DNA of 64,000 nucleotides, taken from NCBI RefSeq assembly GCF_902459555.1, contig NZ_CABPSM010000005.1, positions 124,001 through 188,000 of the forward strand, read 5' to 3'. The translations under genes were made by a program, and so were the position numbers. Source of the DNA: Pandoraea horticolens. GTDB lineage: Bacteria; Pseudomonadota; Gammaproteobacteria; Burkholderiales; Burkholderiaceae. The notes beneath the pieces are model-generated. The model did not search any database. It was not told the origin of the DNA and was given only the letters and a program-made list of their open reading frames with translations. Shown in pieces: positions 1-8,694 of the stretch (its first letter is position 1; each line of letters opens with the position of its first letter).

Positions 1-2
1 TG

Positions 3-530
3 ACGCAGACGCTCAAGCTCTCGCAGACCGAGGCACTCACCGGGGTAATGGCCGCCGCGTTCGTGATGATTTTCACCATCCCGTTCTTCGGCAAGCTATC
101 CGATCGCATCGGCCGCACGCGCATCTACTTCTGGGGCTCGCTCGCGACGGGCCTCTCGTCATTCGCGGGGTTCTGGCTGATGAAGGCGAGCGGCGGCAAC
201 GTGATGCTCGTCTGGCTGTCCATCGTGATTCCGCTGGGCGTGATCTACGCATCGGTCTACGGGCCGGAAGCGGCGCTCTTCTCGGAGCTGTTCGACGCCA
301 GGGTGCGCTACACCGGTATCTCCTTCGTCTACCAGTTCTCGGGAATCTTCGCGAGCGGACTGAGCCCGATCATCGCCACGTACCTGTTGCGGAAGAACGG
401 CGGCGAGCCGTGGATGATTTGCATCTACGTGCTGTGTGCCGGCCTTGTCAGCGCGCTGTCCGCTGCCTGGATCGGCAGCCGCAAGCGCCGCCAGCACGTT
501 TGGCACGGGGCGGGGGTGACCGAGCACTGA
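3..530 (+). CDS. MHS-family MFS transporter, C-terminal part (5' end outside window)
   Basis: The frame is open from base 3 to the stop at 530, so about 175 C-terminal residues are visible and the true start lies upstream. The fragment carries the MFS loop signature GKLSDRIGRTR followed by about five hydrophobic helices. The helix containing GVIYASVYGPEAALFSELF is typical of the metabolite:H+ symporter subfamily (ProP/ShiA/KgtP type), which imports small organic acids or osmolytes across the inner membrane. The basic tail RKRR faces the cytoplasm. The substrate cannot be told from this part. Confidence 0.85.
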   Translation, partial: TQTLKLSQTEALTGVMAAAFVMIFTIPFFGKLSDRIGRTRIYFWGSLATGLSSFAGFWLMKASGGNVMLVWLSIVIPLGVIYASVYGPEAALFSELFDARVRYTGISFVYQFSGIFASGLSPIIATYLLRKNGGEPWMICIYVLCAGLVSALSAAWIGSRKRRQHVWHGAGVTEH

Positions 531-842
531 CGGCAGGCATTAACATCGATGCACCGACGCACCGATGCGCCGACCCGGCGCCGGTGCGCAACGAACCGCG
601 AACAGGGCGACTCCTTCACCGGAATGCGCCTGTTCCCTTACGTATTTCGCATCCTGCACGACCCGGATCCGTCCGTGAAGGGGCGATCTCGTGCGATGAT
701 TCGGGGTATCGCTCACGTGCCTCGCGCGACCCTCCGGCAACGCCCTTTCACGCCGTCTGCATATTTTCTTGCAGTGCAAAGGATTGTCTGCGCCGGGCAC
801 GACGAAAGCCTGTTGCCCCAATCCTCTGGCCCGCGAGACATA

Positions 843-2138
843 ATGCAGCGAGACCCGTCGCTAGATGCCGCTATTCCCGAAGACGAACCTGATCGTCCGG
901 GGCCCCTCTCGGAAGCGTCCCTGCTCGGTGCGCCGTCGACGCCACCCGGCCCAGCCTCGGCAGACGCCGCGCCGCTGCCCATCAGTGTCTATCCGGCGCT
1001 CATGGGCATTCTGCTGGCGTATGGCGTGCTGGTTGTCGGCAATGGGCTCTTCGCCACCGCCATCCCCTTTCATGCGCTGAAGTACGGTGCGTCGACGTTC
1101 ACGATCGGTGTGATCCAGTCGTGCTACTACGGCGGCTTTCTGCTCGGCGCGTTCTACAACCGCTCGCTCATCGAGCGCATCGGGCAACATCGCGCGTTCG
1201 TGGCCTTCACCGCGCTGGCCGCCCTGTTCGTGATGGGCTTCGCGGTGAGCGAGACCACGCTCACCCTCTGCGTGCTGCGGCTCGGTACCGGCTTCGCGCT
1301 GATGGGCATGTACACCACCGTGGAGAGCTGGCTCAACGGCTCGGTGCCGAATACGATGCGCGGGCGCGTCTTCGGCTCCTATCTCACCATCAACTACCTC
1401 GCCGTGAGTACCGGACAATTCCTGCTCAACATCGGAGAGGCCGGCAGCGAGGGGCAGCTTCTACTCGTCGCGGGACTGTTCGTCGCGGCGATTCTGCCCA
1501 TCACGCTCATGCAGGGATGGCCAACGCGTGTCGCCGACGAACGACTCGTCAAACGACCGGCAATCGGCCTCTTCGACAGCGTCGCCGAAATGGCACGCGC
1601 CACGCCAATTGCCATTCCGGGCTGCATTCTCGCCGGGTTTCTGTACAGCGCGTTCTACGCCATCATGCCGGTCTACCTCACGCGCATCGGCCTGTCGATC
1701 GGCAGCCTGTCGACGTTGATGGGGGTGGCGCTCTTCGGCGCGCTGCTCATGCAATGGCCGGTGGGCCGGCTGTCGGATCGCATGGACCGGCGCACGCTGT
1801 CGCGGCGTCTCGCGTTTGCGTCGGCCGCGTTCTGCGCACCGTTGATCGTCTTCCAGGCACACTGGCTGGTGTTCGTGCTGATGTTCCTGTTCTCTGCGGT
1901 CAACTTCACACAGTACGGGCTGATCGTCTCGCATGTGAACGACCGTACGGTGCCCGAACGGCGTGTGGCGGTGAGCGCCACGCTGCTCATTCTCTTCTCG
2001 GTCGGGGGCATTCTCGGACCGATGATCGCCTCGATGGCCGTGACGCTGCTCGGCCCGGGTGGCCTGCACGTCTTCAACGTCGTCTGCGCACTATCGCTCG
2101 CTCGGGTCGCCCGGAGAGCACAATTGCTGGCGCCCTGA
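843..2138 (+). CDS. MFS transporter, YcaD-like
   Basis: This encodes a 431-residue, 12-helix major facilitator protein of the inner membrane. The frame is open back to 549, but the upstream stretch is not hydrophobic and looks non-coding. ATG 843 gives a short Pro/Ala-rich N-terminus before the first helix near residue 46. The MFS loop motif GRLSDRMDRR lies in the second half, and the first half has MYTTVESWLNG, typical of the YcaD/'MFS transporter permease' group. The substrate is unknown. The C-terminus ends abruptly after the last helix (…RRAQLLAP), slightly short for the family, and a late frameshift cannot be excluded. Confidence 0.75.
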   Translation: MQRDPSLDAAIPEDEPDRPGPLSEASLLGAPSTPPGPASADAAPLPISVYPALMGILLAYGVLVVGNGLFATAIPFHALKYGASTFTIGVIQSCYYGGFLLGAFYNRSLIERIGQHRAFVAFTALAALFVMGFAVSETTLTLCVLRLGTGFALMGMYTTVESWLNGSVPNTMRGRVFGSYLTINYLAVSTGQFLLNIGEAGSEGQLLLVAGLFVAAILPITLMQGWPTRVADERLVKRPAIGLFDSVAEMARATPIAIPGCILAGFLYSAFYAIMPVYLTRIGLSIGSLSTLMGVALFGALLMQWPVGRLSDRMDRRTLSRRLAFASAAFCAPLIVFQAHWLVFVLMFLFSAVNFTQYGLIVSHVNDRTVPERRVAVSATLLILFSVGGILGPMIASMAVTLLGPGGLHVFNVVCALSLARVARRAQLLAP

Positions 2139-2413
2139 CGGATGACGTTCATGGGCGCGGGCGTAAGGGCATAGGGGTGTAGAGACAATCCGTTAAGTAC
2201 GCAGCAAACGGAACGCGATGCCGCACTCGCAAGCACCGCCGAATCTCGCCGAGAAGCCCCATTCTGGTGCAGTCATGCCGCTCACTGGTGCGATGCGTCA
2301 CAACGCCGGGGGAAAATCGCGGACAATATCGCCGGCGCCGCCAGGTGCCTTTGAGCACGCTTCTTGCTCATCTATTCTGTACATAACACTGCTCCCCCAC
2401 GCCTGCCTCTACC

Positions 2414-3664
2414 ATGACCATGATCGATCTCGACGCCCCCGGTTTGCTGCCGCCCCGTCTGACAGCGGCCGAGGACGGCCGACGCATCGTCATTTACGGC
2501 GACTTCACGATTTGCAGCGTCTTCCAACCGGTGTTCTCGGTCTCGCACCGCCGCGCCATCGGCTATCACGCGTCCTTGCGCGCGCATGACGCCGAAGGCC
2601 GTCACGTTCCATCGCATGAAGTCTTCACGCTCGCGGCACGTCACGGCGACATGCTCGAACTCGGCCGGCTGGCCGAATCGCTGCATCTGGGCAACTTCTG
2701 TGAGTTCGATGGCCGCGACGCGTGGCTCTTCCTGAGCCTGCACCCCGCGGCATTGATGGACACGGTCTACGGCGAGGCGCTCATCGCCACGCTCAAAGCC
2801 ACCGGCCTGTCGCCGCAACGCGTGGTGCTCGAAGTGCCGGAGCAGGCGGGCGGCGACACGCCGCGCTTCGGCGCCATTGTCGGCAGCCTGCGCAAGGCGG
2901 GTTTCCTCATTGCGCTGGGCGGCTTCGGCGCCAAGCACTCGAACATCGACCGGGTATGGGATCTGCGCCCCGATATCGTGGCGCTCGATCGCGGCATTCT
3001 CGCGCAGGCAACCGAGCAATCGCATCTGGCGCGCGTGCTGCCCGGGCTCGTGTCGCTGCTGCACGAATCGGGACAGTTGGTCATGATGTGCGGGCTCACG
3101 ACGGATCGCGAAGCCCTGCTCGCCCTGGAGTGCAACGTGGACTTCGTGCAAGGGCAGCATTTTGCGGCGCCCGATGTCGATCCCGTACCGCCAAAGATTG
3201 CCGCCGAGCGTATGGATGTGCTCTCGTCGGGACTACGCACGCTACTCGTCGAACGCGAGCGCGCCGAGCATGCGCGGCTCGCACCGTACGTGGCGGGCAT
3301 CGAATCGGCGGCGGCGCGCATCGCGCAGGGTCAGGACATCAAACAGGCGACGCACGACTTGCTCGCGCTGCCCGATGCGGCGCGCTGCTTTCTGCTCGAC
3401 CCGCTCGGACGCCAGATCGGCGATAACGTGTTGCCGCACAGCCATTCCTCACAGCGCGCCAAACGTTTCCGTCCGCTGTTGCACTCGGAGGGCGCGAACT
3501 GGGCGCGGCGGCCGTACTTCATCGAAGCCATGCGCGCGCCCGGCGAGGTGCATTTCACCCCGCCTTATCTCTCGATCAACGAGGCACACCTTTGTGTGAC
3601 GGCTTCGATTGCCACGCCCGCCCAACAGGGGCTGCACGTGCTCTGCGTCGATATCAACTGGTAA
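2414..3664 (+). CDS. Degenerate EAL-domain protein with C-terminal sensor-like region
   Basis: This 416-residue protein has an EAL fold (about residues 30–265) followed by a helical linker and a C-terminal region (about 290–416) resembling the YkuI_C/PDC-like domain found after EAL domains. The EAL signature is broken: GYEALLR reads GYHASLR (His52, Ser54), and the metal-binding DDFG reads GGFG (169–172). The later EGVE motif is also lost (MMCGLT), while LEVPEQ (E140) remains. The protein therefore probably senses or binds c-di-GMP, or acts by protein contact, rather than hydrolysing it; this is inference. It is a stand-alone gene with a weak ribosome site, and its stop nearly touches that of the convergent OYE gene. 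Confidence 0.8.
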   Translation: MTMIDLDAPGLLPPRLTAAEDGRRIVIYGDFTICSVFQPVFSVSHRRAIGYHASLRAHDAEGRHVPSHEVFTLAARHGDMLELGRLAESLHLGNFCEFDGRDAWLFLSLHPAALMDTVYGEALIATLKATGLSPQRVVLEVPEQAGGDTPRFGAIVGSLRKAGFLIALGGFGAKHSNIDRVWDLRPDIVALDRGILAQATEQSHLARVLPGLVSLLHESGQLVMMCGLTTDREALLALECNVDFVQGQHFAAPDVDPVPPKIAAERMDVLSSGLRTLLVERERAEHARLAPYVAGIESAAARIAQGQDIKQATHDLLALPDAARCFLLDPLGRQIGDNVLPHSHSSQRAKRFRPLLHSEGANWARRPYFIEAMRAPGEVHFTPPYLSINEAHLCVTASIATPAQQGLHVLCVDINW

Positions 3665-3665
3665 C

Positions 3666-4775
3666 TCAGGCGGTCGCGCGTTGCACCCGGTAGCGCTCGA
3701 GCCAGTGGGCATACGGCGCAGGAAGCACCCACGACGCACGCGCCACGTCAAGCTCGCGTGCCGCGTAGTACGGCCAGTGCGGGTTGGCCAGCAACGCGCG
3801 GCCGATCATCACGAGGTCCATCTGTCCGTCGGCCACCACGCGGTTGGCCGCGTGGGGGTCGTCAATGCCCCACGACGACGCCACGGCAATGCCGGCTTCC
3901 TTCTTGACGCGCTCGGCAATCGGCGCGAGGAACGCTGAGCCCCAGGGGATATTCGCGGTGGGCGTCGAGAAACCGACGCTCACGTTCAACAGATCGAGAC
4001 CGCCTTCGCGCATCTGACGCGTGAGCGCGATCGATTCCGCCAAAGTCTCCTCGTCGCGGCCGTCGTACTCGATCACGCCGAAACGGGCCGTGAGCGGTAG
4101 ATGATCGGGCCACACTTCGCGCACGGCGGCGAGCGTCTCGAGCAGGAAGCGGCTGCGGCCGGCGAGATCGCCGCCGTAGGCGTCGTTGCGATGGTTCGCG
4201 TGCAGCGAGAAGAAGCTCTGCGCCAGATAGCCGTGGGCAAAGTGCAGTTCCAGCCACTCGAAGCCTGCGGCCAGCGCGCGGCGCGCTGCCGCCACGAAGT
4301 CGGCCTTCACGCGCGCGATGTCGTCGAGGGTCATCGCCTTCGGGACCTTGCCGAGATGAGCACCGAAGGGGACTGCGGACGGCGAGATCGTTGGCCAGCC
4401 GCGCGGATCGTCTTCCCCGATATGGTCGTCGCCTTCCCACGGGCGGTTGGCACTCGCCTTGCGACCGGCGTGCGCGATCTGAATGCCGGGCACCGCGCCG
4501 TGCGCCTTGATGGCCGAGGCAATGCGGGCCATGCCCTGCGCCTGCTCGTCGTTCCACAGACCAGTACATCCGGGGGAAATACGGCCTTCGGGCGAGACAG
4601 CGGTCGCCTCGACGATCACCAGACCAGCACCGCCGCGCGCAAGACCGGCGTAATGGGCAAGGTGCCAATCGTTGGTGACACCGTCGATGGCGCTGTACTG
4701 ACACATCGGCGGAACGGCAACGCGGTTGCGCAACTTGACGCTTTTCAGCGCAAACGGGGAAAACAGGGCGGACAT
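3666..4775 (-). CDS. namA: NADH:flavin oxidoreductase, YqjM-type old yellow enzyme
   Basis: This is a 369-residue FMN-dependent TIM-barrel ene-reductase of the YqjM/'thermophilic-like' OYE class, which reduces activated C=C bonds with NADPH. The class marker is Cys25-x-Tyr27 in VPPMCQYSA. The substrate-binding His pair is H178/H181 in LHFAHGYL, and the flavin-phosphate region is near SWGIDD…VMIGRALLANP. It is transcribed away from a LysR gene with a shared 167-bp promoter region holding a LysR box, so it is probably the LysR target. The length fits the family. The physiological substrate is unknown. Confidence 0.9.
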   Translation of the reverse strand: MSALFSPFALKSVKLRNRVAVPPMCQYSAIDGVTNDWHLAHYAGLARGGAGLVIVEATAVSPEGRISPGCTGLWNDEQAQGMARIASAIKAHGAVPGIQIAHAGRKASANRPWEGDDHIGEDDPRGWPTISPSAVPFGAHLGKVPKAMTLDDIARVKADFVAAARRALAAGFEWLELHFAHGYLAQSFFSLHANHRNDAYGGDLAGRSRFLLETLAAVREVWPDHLPLTARFGVIEYDGRDEETLAESIALTRQMREGGLDLLNVSVGFSTPTANIPWGSAFLAPIAERVKKEAGIAVASSWGIDDPHAANRVVADGQMDLVMIGRALLANPHWPYYAARELDVARASWVLPAPYAHWLERYRVQRATA

Positions 4776-4918
4776 GAGGAGTTCTCTAGGGAGTCAGGGA
4801 AAGCGGCGCCGGCTGGCGGAGCGCTGGGCGCCTGGCAGCGATTCGTGGCACCTCGACCGGTTGCGGCCGACACCAGCAATACTAGCCGCACACCACTATA
4901 ATGAAAACCATCTGCCCA

Positions 4919-4933
4919 TTATCAAATCGATAA
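4919..4933. promoter_or_regulatory. LysR box between namA and lysR, with namA promoter
   Basis: TTATC-AAATC-GATAA is a perfect 5-bp dyad containing the T-N11-A core typical of LysR regulators. It lies 9 bp before the LysR start codon. On the minus strand it overlaps a plausible namA promoter (-35 TTGATA at 4920–4925, 18-bp spacer, -10 TTATAG at 4896–4901). A perfect TATAAT on the plus strand (4897–4902) could serve lysR. Confidence 0.6.
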
Positions 4934-4942
4934 CAGTTCATT

Positions 4943-5866
4943 ATGGTCAATCCTCAGTGGCTCAAATCGTTCGCCACGCTCGCCGATTTGGGTAACTTCA
5001 CGCGCACCGCCGACCGGCTGGGCCTCACGCAGGCCGCCGTGAGCCAGCATGTGAAGCATCTCGAGGAGGCGTTCGGGCCGTTGCTCGTGCGGCGTCCACG
5101 CGCCGTGGAACTCACGCCTGCCGGGCAGGCGTTGCTGACCTACTGTCTTGAGGTCGAATGTGCGGCCCGGCATCTGCGCTCGCGTCTGGACGATGCGAAC
5201 GAGGAATGCGGCGTCATCACGCTCATCACGCCGGGCAGCATCGGGCTGTATCTGTGTCCTATCCTGCTCGACATGCAGAAGGCCAACCCCGCGATGGCCG
5301 TGCGGCATCGCTTCGCTCCCGACCGCGAAGTGCTCGAAGGCGTATTACAGAATCACTTCGAGTTGGGACTGGTGACGTTACGGCCGGAAGACCCGCGTCT
5401 CGCCGCCACGCCGTTCACGCAGGAACCGCTCGAACTGGTGGTCCCGGCGGGGGAAGACGTGCACACATGGGAAGACCTGAAGCGCATCGGATACATCGAT
5501 CATCCGGACGGCGAAGCCATGTCGACGCGTTTGCTCAGCCGCCGATTCCCGGGCAATCCGGGGGTGCAGAGCCTGCCGTGCAAGGGATGCACGAATCAGA
5601 TCAGTCTGATTCTCGAATATGTCGCGCGCGGTCTGGGTTTCACCATCATTCCCCAGTACGCGCGACAGGCGTTTGCCTCGCAGGACGCCATTCGGGTGGT
5701 GGACTGCGGCCCGCCGGTGGTCGACACGCTGTGGCTCATCCATCGGGCCGAATGGCCGCTCTCGGCGCGCGCGCAACGCGCCGTGGCGCTGCTGCGCGAA
5801 CGCGTCGACGCGCCGCGCCCGCATGCGTTCGGTGGCAAACGCGTCTTGCGGCCAACGGTGACATAA
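4943..5866 (+). CDS. LysR-family transcriptional regulator
   Basis: This encodes 307 residues. The N-terminal winged helix-turn-helix (about 1–62) includes NFTRTADRLGLTQAAVSQHVKHLEE. The C-terminal periplasmic-binding-like effector domain (about 90–295) includes ITLITPGSIGLYLCPILLDMQKANPAM. It is divergent from the old-yellow-enzyme gene, with an operator-like TTATC-N5-GATAA just upstream, the usual arrangement for a LysR protein that represses itself and controls the neighbouring gene. The inducer is not predictable from sequence. Confidence 0.92.
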   Translation: MVNPQWLKSFATLADLGNFTRTADRLGLTQAAVSQHVKHLEEAFGPLLVRRPRAVELTPAGQALLTYCLEVECAARHLRSRLDDANEECGVITLITPGSIGLYLCPILLDMQKANPAMAVRHRFAPDREVLEGVLQNHFELGLVTLRPEDPRLAATPFTQEPLELVVPAGEDVHTWEDLKRIGYIDHPDGEAMSTRLLSRRFPGNPGVQSLPCKGCTNQISLILEYVARGLGFTIIPQYARQAFASQDAIRVVDCGPPVVDTLWLIHRAEWPLSARAQRAVALLRERVDAPRPHAFGGKRVLRPTVT

Positions 5867-5965
5867 GCCGCCGGGCGCGCTGGCAGAATCTGCGGCATCA
5901 CTGTCGTTGCGAGCCCTCGACGTGAATCGGTACGCTGTGCCCTTTCGCATCTCGACAGCATCGCC

Positions 5966-6418
5966 ATGCATATCCTTCGCTCTATCCTGCTCTGTCTGCT
6001 GATCGCACAGATCGTTGCGTCGAGCGCCGCCCCGCGTTCGACGCACAGCGAGGTCGCCGCACAGGCGCGTCAAGGTTTGCTCGACGCGCTGGCCGAACGC
6101 CCGCGCGATCCTGTGATCGACGGCACCGACGACATTTCTCTCGCTTTGGTCTCGGATGCCTGGTCGCGCACATGGCGCAGTCAGGCCGTCGCAGTGGCGC
6201 CGCAGGTGTCCTCGGGGCACGCGATGCTGGCCAGCGGATTGCAGCTCGTCGCGCAAGACAACGAAACGTTGAGATCGGCGCACACCGTGACGCTCGCCCC
6301 CGAAGCCACGGCAATGGCACGCTTCACGCAAGCGCTCGACGCCATCGGACAGCGATATGGCCCGGCCGAGCGCGATATCGTGACGCTGGCGCCGGAATAC
6401 GCCGACACGACACGATGA
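5966..6418 (+). CDS. Small predicted secreted protein, unknown function
   Basis: This is a 150-residue protein that starts with a signal-peptide-like segment (MHILRSILLCLLIAQIVASSAA) and has no recognisable domain afterwards. The mature part is Ala-rich and mostly helical in character, with no cysteines and no metal motifs. The ATG is preceded only by a weak ribosome site. It converges with the decayed regulator gene at 6445–7184. Codon use resembles its neighbours, so I treat it as a real gene, but I do not recognise the family. Confidence 0.55.
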   Translation: MHILRSILLCLLIAQIVASSAAPRSTHSEVAAQARQGLLDALAERPRDPVIDGTDDISLALVSDAWSRTWRSQAVAVAPQVSSGHAMLASGLQLVAQDNETLRSAHTVTLAPEATAMARFTQALDAIGQRYGPAERDIVTLAPEYADTTR

Positions 6419-6444
6419 GGGGGTGCCGAAGGGACGCCGAGCAG

Positions 6445-7184
6445 CTAAGCGGTGCGCCGGTGTTGCGACATCGGCGCACCGAAGGTGTCGCGAAACGCCC
6501 GCTGGCAAGCATCGACGCTGCGCAATCCGTTCCTGCGCCCAGTCGGTCTGCCGCATCAGCGACGCCGCAAAGTCCACCCGGGCGCGCATGACATACCGCG
6601 CAGACGATATGCCGGTATCACGCGAAAACGCCCGGGAGAAATTGCGCGGACTCATGCGTGCCACGGCAGTCAGCGCGTCGACACTCAGATCCGCATCAAG
6701 ATGGCTCTCGATCCACGCGATCGCATCGCGCACCGGCGATGTCGCGCCTTGCTGCAAAGTGCAGCGACCGGCTCACCTGCGATTCAGCCCCGCCGCGCAG
6801 CACGAACGCGCCGGTGCATACACTCGCGATACGCCGTGTATGCGCTGCGGCGCGTGCGACCCATTGCGCTGCGCCGTCGTCGATCACAGCACGGCGCAAC
6901 GCCGCCTCTTCGCCGCCGGCAACGATGATCGTGTCGAAATCGTGGGATTCGCCGAAGGCCCCCAAGGACGCAGTGGCCGCAATGGCAAGACCGGCGCTCG
7001 TATTGACGTTACCGCCATGTGGCGACGCAACGGTAAGCCGGTAGGCAGCCGGCACGGCGAGCGATGCTTTGGCGAAAGCGCTGGCCGGGCCAGTGACGTC
7101 AATGGCTTCTACTCCGTCGAACGCGACGATGACGATGTGACGGCTGACCGGATCGGTGCCGGCAGGTTGAACGTTGGCTGACAC
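6445..7184 (-). pseudogene. Decayed GlxA-type regulator (DJ-1/PfpI domain + AraC HTH)
   Basis: Three separate minus-strand frames together spell one GlxA-family regulator. The first (GTG at 7184, SRHIVIVAFDGVEAIDVTGP) covers the DJ-1/PfpI amidase-like domain up to SVCTGAFVL near 6800. The second resumes near 6757 with DAIAWIESHLDADLSVDAL and the first AraC helix-turn-helix up to DWAQERIAQ near 6545. The third finishes the second helix-turn-helix (RSVDACQRAFRDTFGAP) and stops at 6445. Compared with intact homologues, roughly 80–100 residues between the domains are missing at the first junction, and the second junction is a simple frameshift. No full product can be made. Confidence 0.8.
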
Positions 7185-7298
7185 GCAATGCCCCGCAGAT
7201 TCTGCGCGAAGGCGACCGAACGTTCGCGCCTGTTCCCGAATGAGGCGGGCGACGCTGCCCGCCGGTTGGCGTGCATTGTAGCCCTTGCGCACTAAGGT

Positions 7299-7323
7299 CC
7301 GCGCGGGAGAAGTCCCCGCGCGG
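7299..7323 (-). terminator. GC-rich hairpin downstream of the SsuA-like gene
   Basis: The arms CCGCGCGGG and CCCGCGCGG (9 bp, 7-nt loop) sit just after the stop of the minus-strand SsuA-like gene. There is no clear U-tract, so it may stop transcription weakly or protect the 3' end. Confidence 0.45.
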
Positions 7324-7330
7324 TACCCGC

Positions 7331-8479
7331 TTATCGCGCCGCCTGCGTGAACTTGTTGAACGACGTATCGAAGAGTCCGCGCACGTCGAAGCCCTTGGTC
7401 AGCGTGCCGGTCTTCACGAAATCATCCACGCTCTTCTGCGCTTCGGCGATGGCGCTGTCTGTCAGCGGTTCATAGCGAATGCGTGACGTGCTGAACCACT
7501 GATGCGCCAGCTTGGGATCGACGCGCGACTTGGCTGCCCAGACATCCGCGTAGCGTTCGATATGCCGTGCGTCCGCCAGTGACCACTCACGCGCACGCTG
7601 ATAACGCTGGACGAAATCCCCCAGCAATTCGCGCTTGGTATCGATCACCTTCTGCGTCGTGGACAGATAGCTCTGCGCCGCAATCAGGCCCCGGGCCGTT
7701 ACCACCGTACGAGCGCCTGCCTGACGCAAACGCGAGACATACGGCTCCCACGTCGCCGTCGCGTCCACCTTGCCCGCCTGCAACGCCGCCGCCGAATCGA
7801 CGGACGCGAGATACGAGTACTTCACCGCGTCGAGCGGCAAGCCAGCCGACGTCAGCGCCGCTTGCACCAGTTGCTGTGACCAGCCGCCGCGCGTGATCGC
7901 CACCGTCTTGCCCTTCAGGTCGGCCACCGTCTTGATCTGCGTGTGTGGACCAGCGAGCAACACCACACTGTCAGGACTGTCGCGGTAGATGCCGATGACT
8001 TTGACGGGCGCACCCTGTGCGGCGAGGAACAGCACCGGACCATCGCCTTGCAGACCCAGATCGAGCGCGCCCGCGTTGACCGCTTCGATCACGGGTGAAC
8101 CCGCCGGAAACTGCTTCCATGCAACGGTGTAGGGGGCATCCTGCAACACCCCCGACGCTTCGAAGAGACTCTGTGCGTTGTACGCCTGATCGCCGACAAC
8201 GAGGACGGGCTTGTCGGCCGCTTTGCCCGCGAACGGCAGAATCGCGGCGACGCTCAACGCGGCGGCGGCACTGCGGCGCAGGCGAGCGCGCCACGCCGGC
8301 CAACGCTCACGCAGACGGCTGCGCAGATCGCGCTTCGCCGAGCGCGTCAGCGTCGCCCGCAACAGCGCTGCGCGCGACGGTGCGGAGATATAGAGACCCA
8401 AAGCAATCGCGGAGGCGGCGATGAATGCATCGATCACCGGGTTCGCCGCCGGTACGTTGGAAGAAGTGGATGTCTTCAT
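7331..8479 (-). CDS. ABC transporter substrate-binding protein, SsuA-like (aliphatic sulfonate type)
   Basis: This is a 382-residue periplasmic binding protein of the SsuA/TauA/NrtA fold. Recognisable stretches are GDGPVLFLAAQGAPVKVIG, LKGKTVAITRGG and ATWEPYV. I chose ATG 8479; an in-frame GTG at 8494 has no better ribosome site. The N-terminus is odd. A hydrophobic stretch (about residues 10–30) precedes a long Arg-rich segment, and a second export-like sequence (LRRSAAAALSVAAILPFAGKA) ends near residue 90, just before the mature domain. The real start may be internal, or the protein may be doubly anchored. No ATPase or permease lies beside it. It diverges from an LLM monooxygenase, suggesting organosulfur use. 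Confidence 0.8.
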   Translation of the reverse strand: MKTSTSSNVPAANPVIDAFIAASAIALGLYISAPSRAALLRATLTRSAKRDLRSRLRERWPAWRARLRRSAAAALSVAAILPFAGKAADKPVLVVGDQAYNAQSLFEASGVLQDAPYTVAWKQFPAGSPVIEAVNAGALDLGLQGDGPVLFLAAQGAPVKVIGIYRDSPDSVVLLAGPHTQIKTVADLKGKTVAITRGGWSQQLVQAALTSAGLPLDAVKYSYLASVDSAAALQAGKVDATATWEPYVSRLRQAGARTVVTARGLIAAQSYLSTTQKVIDTKRELLGDFVQRYQRAREWSLADARHIERYADVWAAKSRVDPKLAHQWFSTSRIRYEPLTDSAIAEAQKSVDDFVKTGTLTKGFDVRGLFDTSFNKFTQAAR

Positions 8480-8694
8480 GTCATGACGCCACACCGGAGC
8501 GCGGCTGCGGAAGTAATCGGACGTGTCAGTCTAGGCAAGCCCGCCCGCGTCCCCAACCATCGATTGATGCGATCCATAGCGCGCGCCGCGCCGGTTTGCT
8601 TATTCGGGTTTGCTTATCGGATTTCGTTGTTTGTCTCGGCACGCCGCGCTCTCGTATCGTGATCGTCTATCGAAATCGAAATGAGAGTCACGTC

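Noticed and set aside
549-842. N-terminal extension of the YcaD-like transporter
   Set aside because: The extension is Arg/Pro-rich, has no hydrophobic or signal character, and would place about 140 residues before the first helix. ATG 843 fits the family better.
2080-2182. Possible frameshift at the end of the YcaD-like gene
   Set aside because: The C-terminus is a little short, but the alternative frame gives no better family match, so I kept the gene intact with a note.
5378-6757. A 459-residue minus-strand ORF across the LysR gene and the small secreted protein
   Set aside because: Only its first about 70 residues (AraC HTH) are meaningful, as part of the decayed GlxA-type gene. The rest is read-through after a frameshift.
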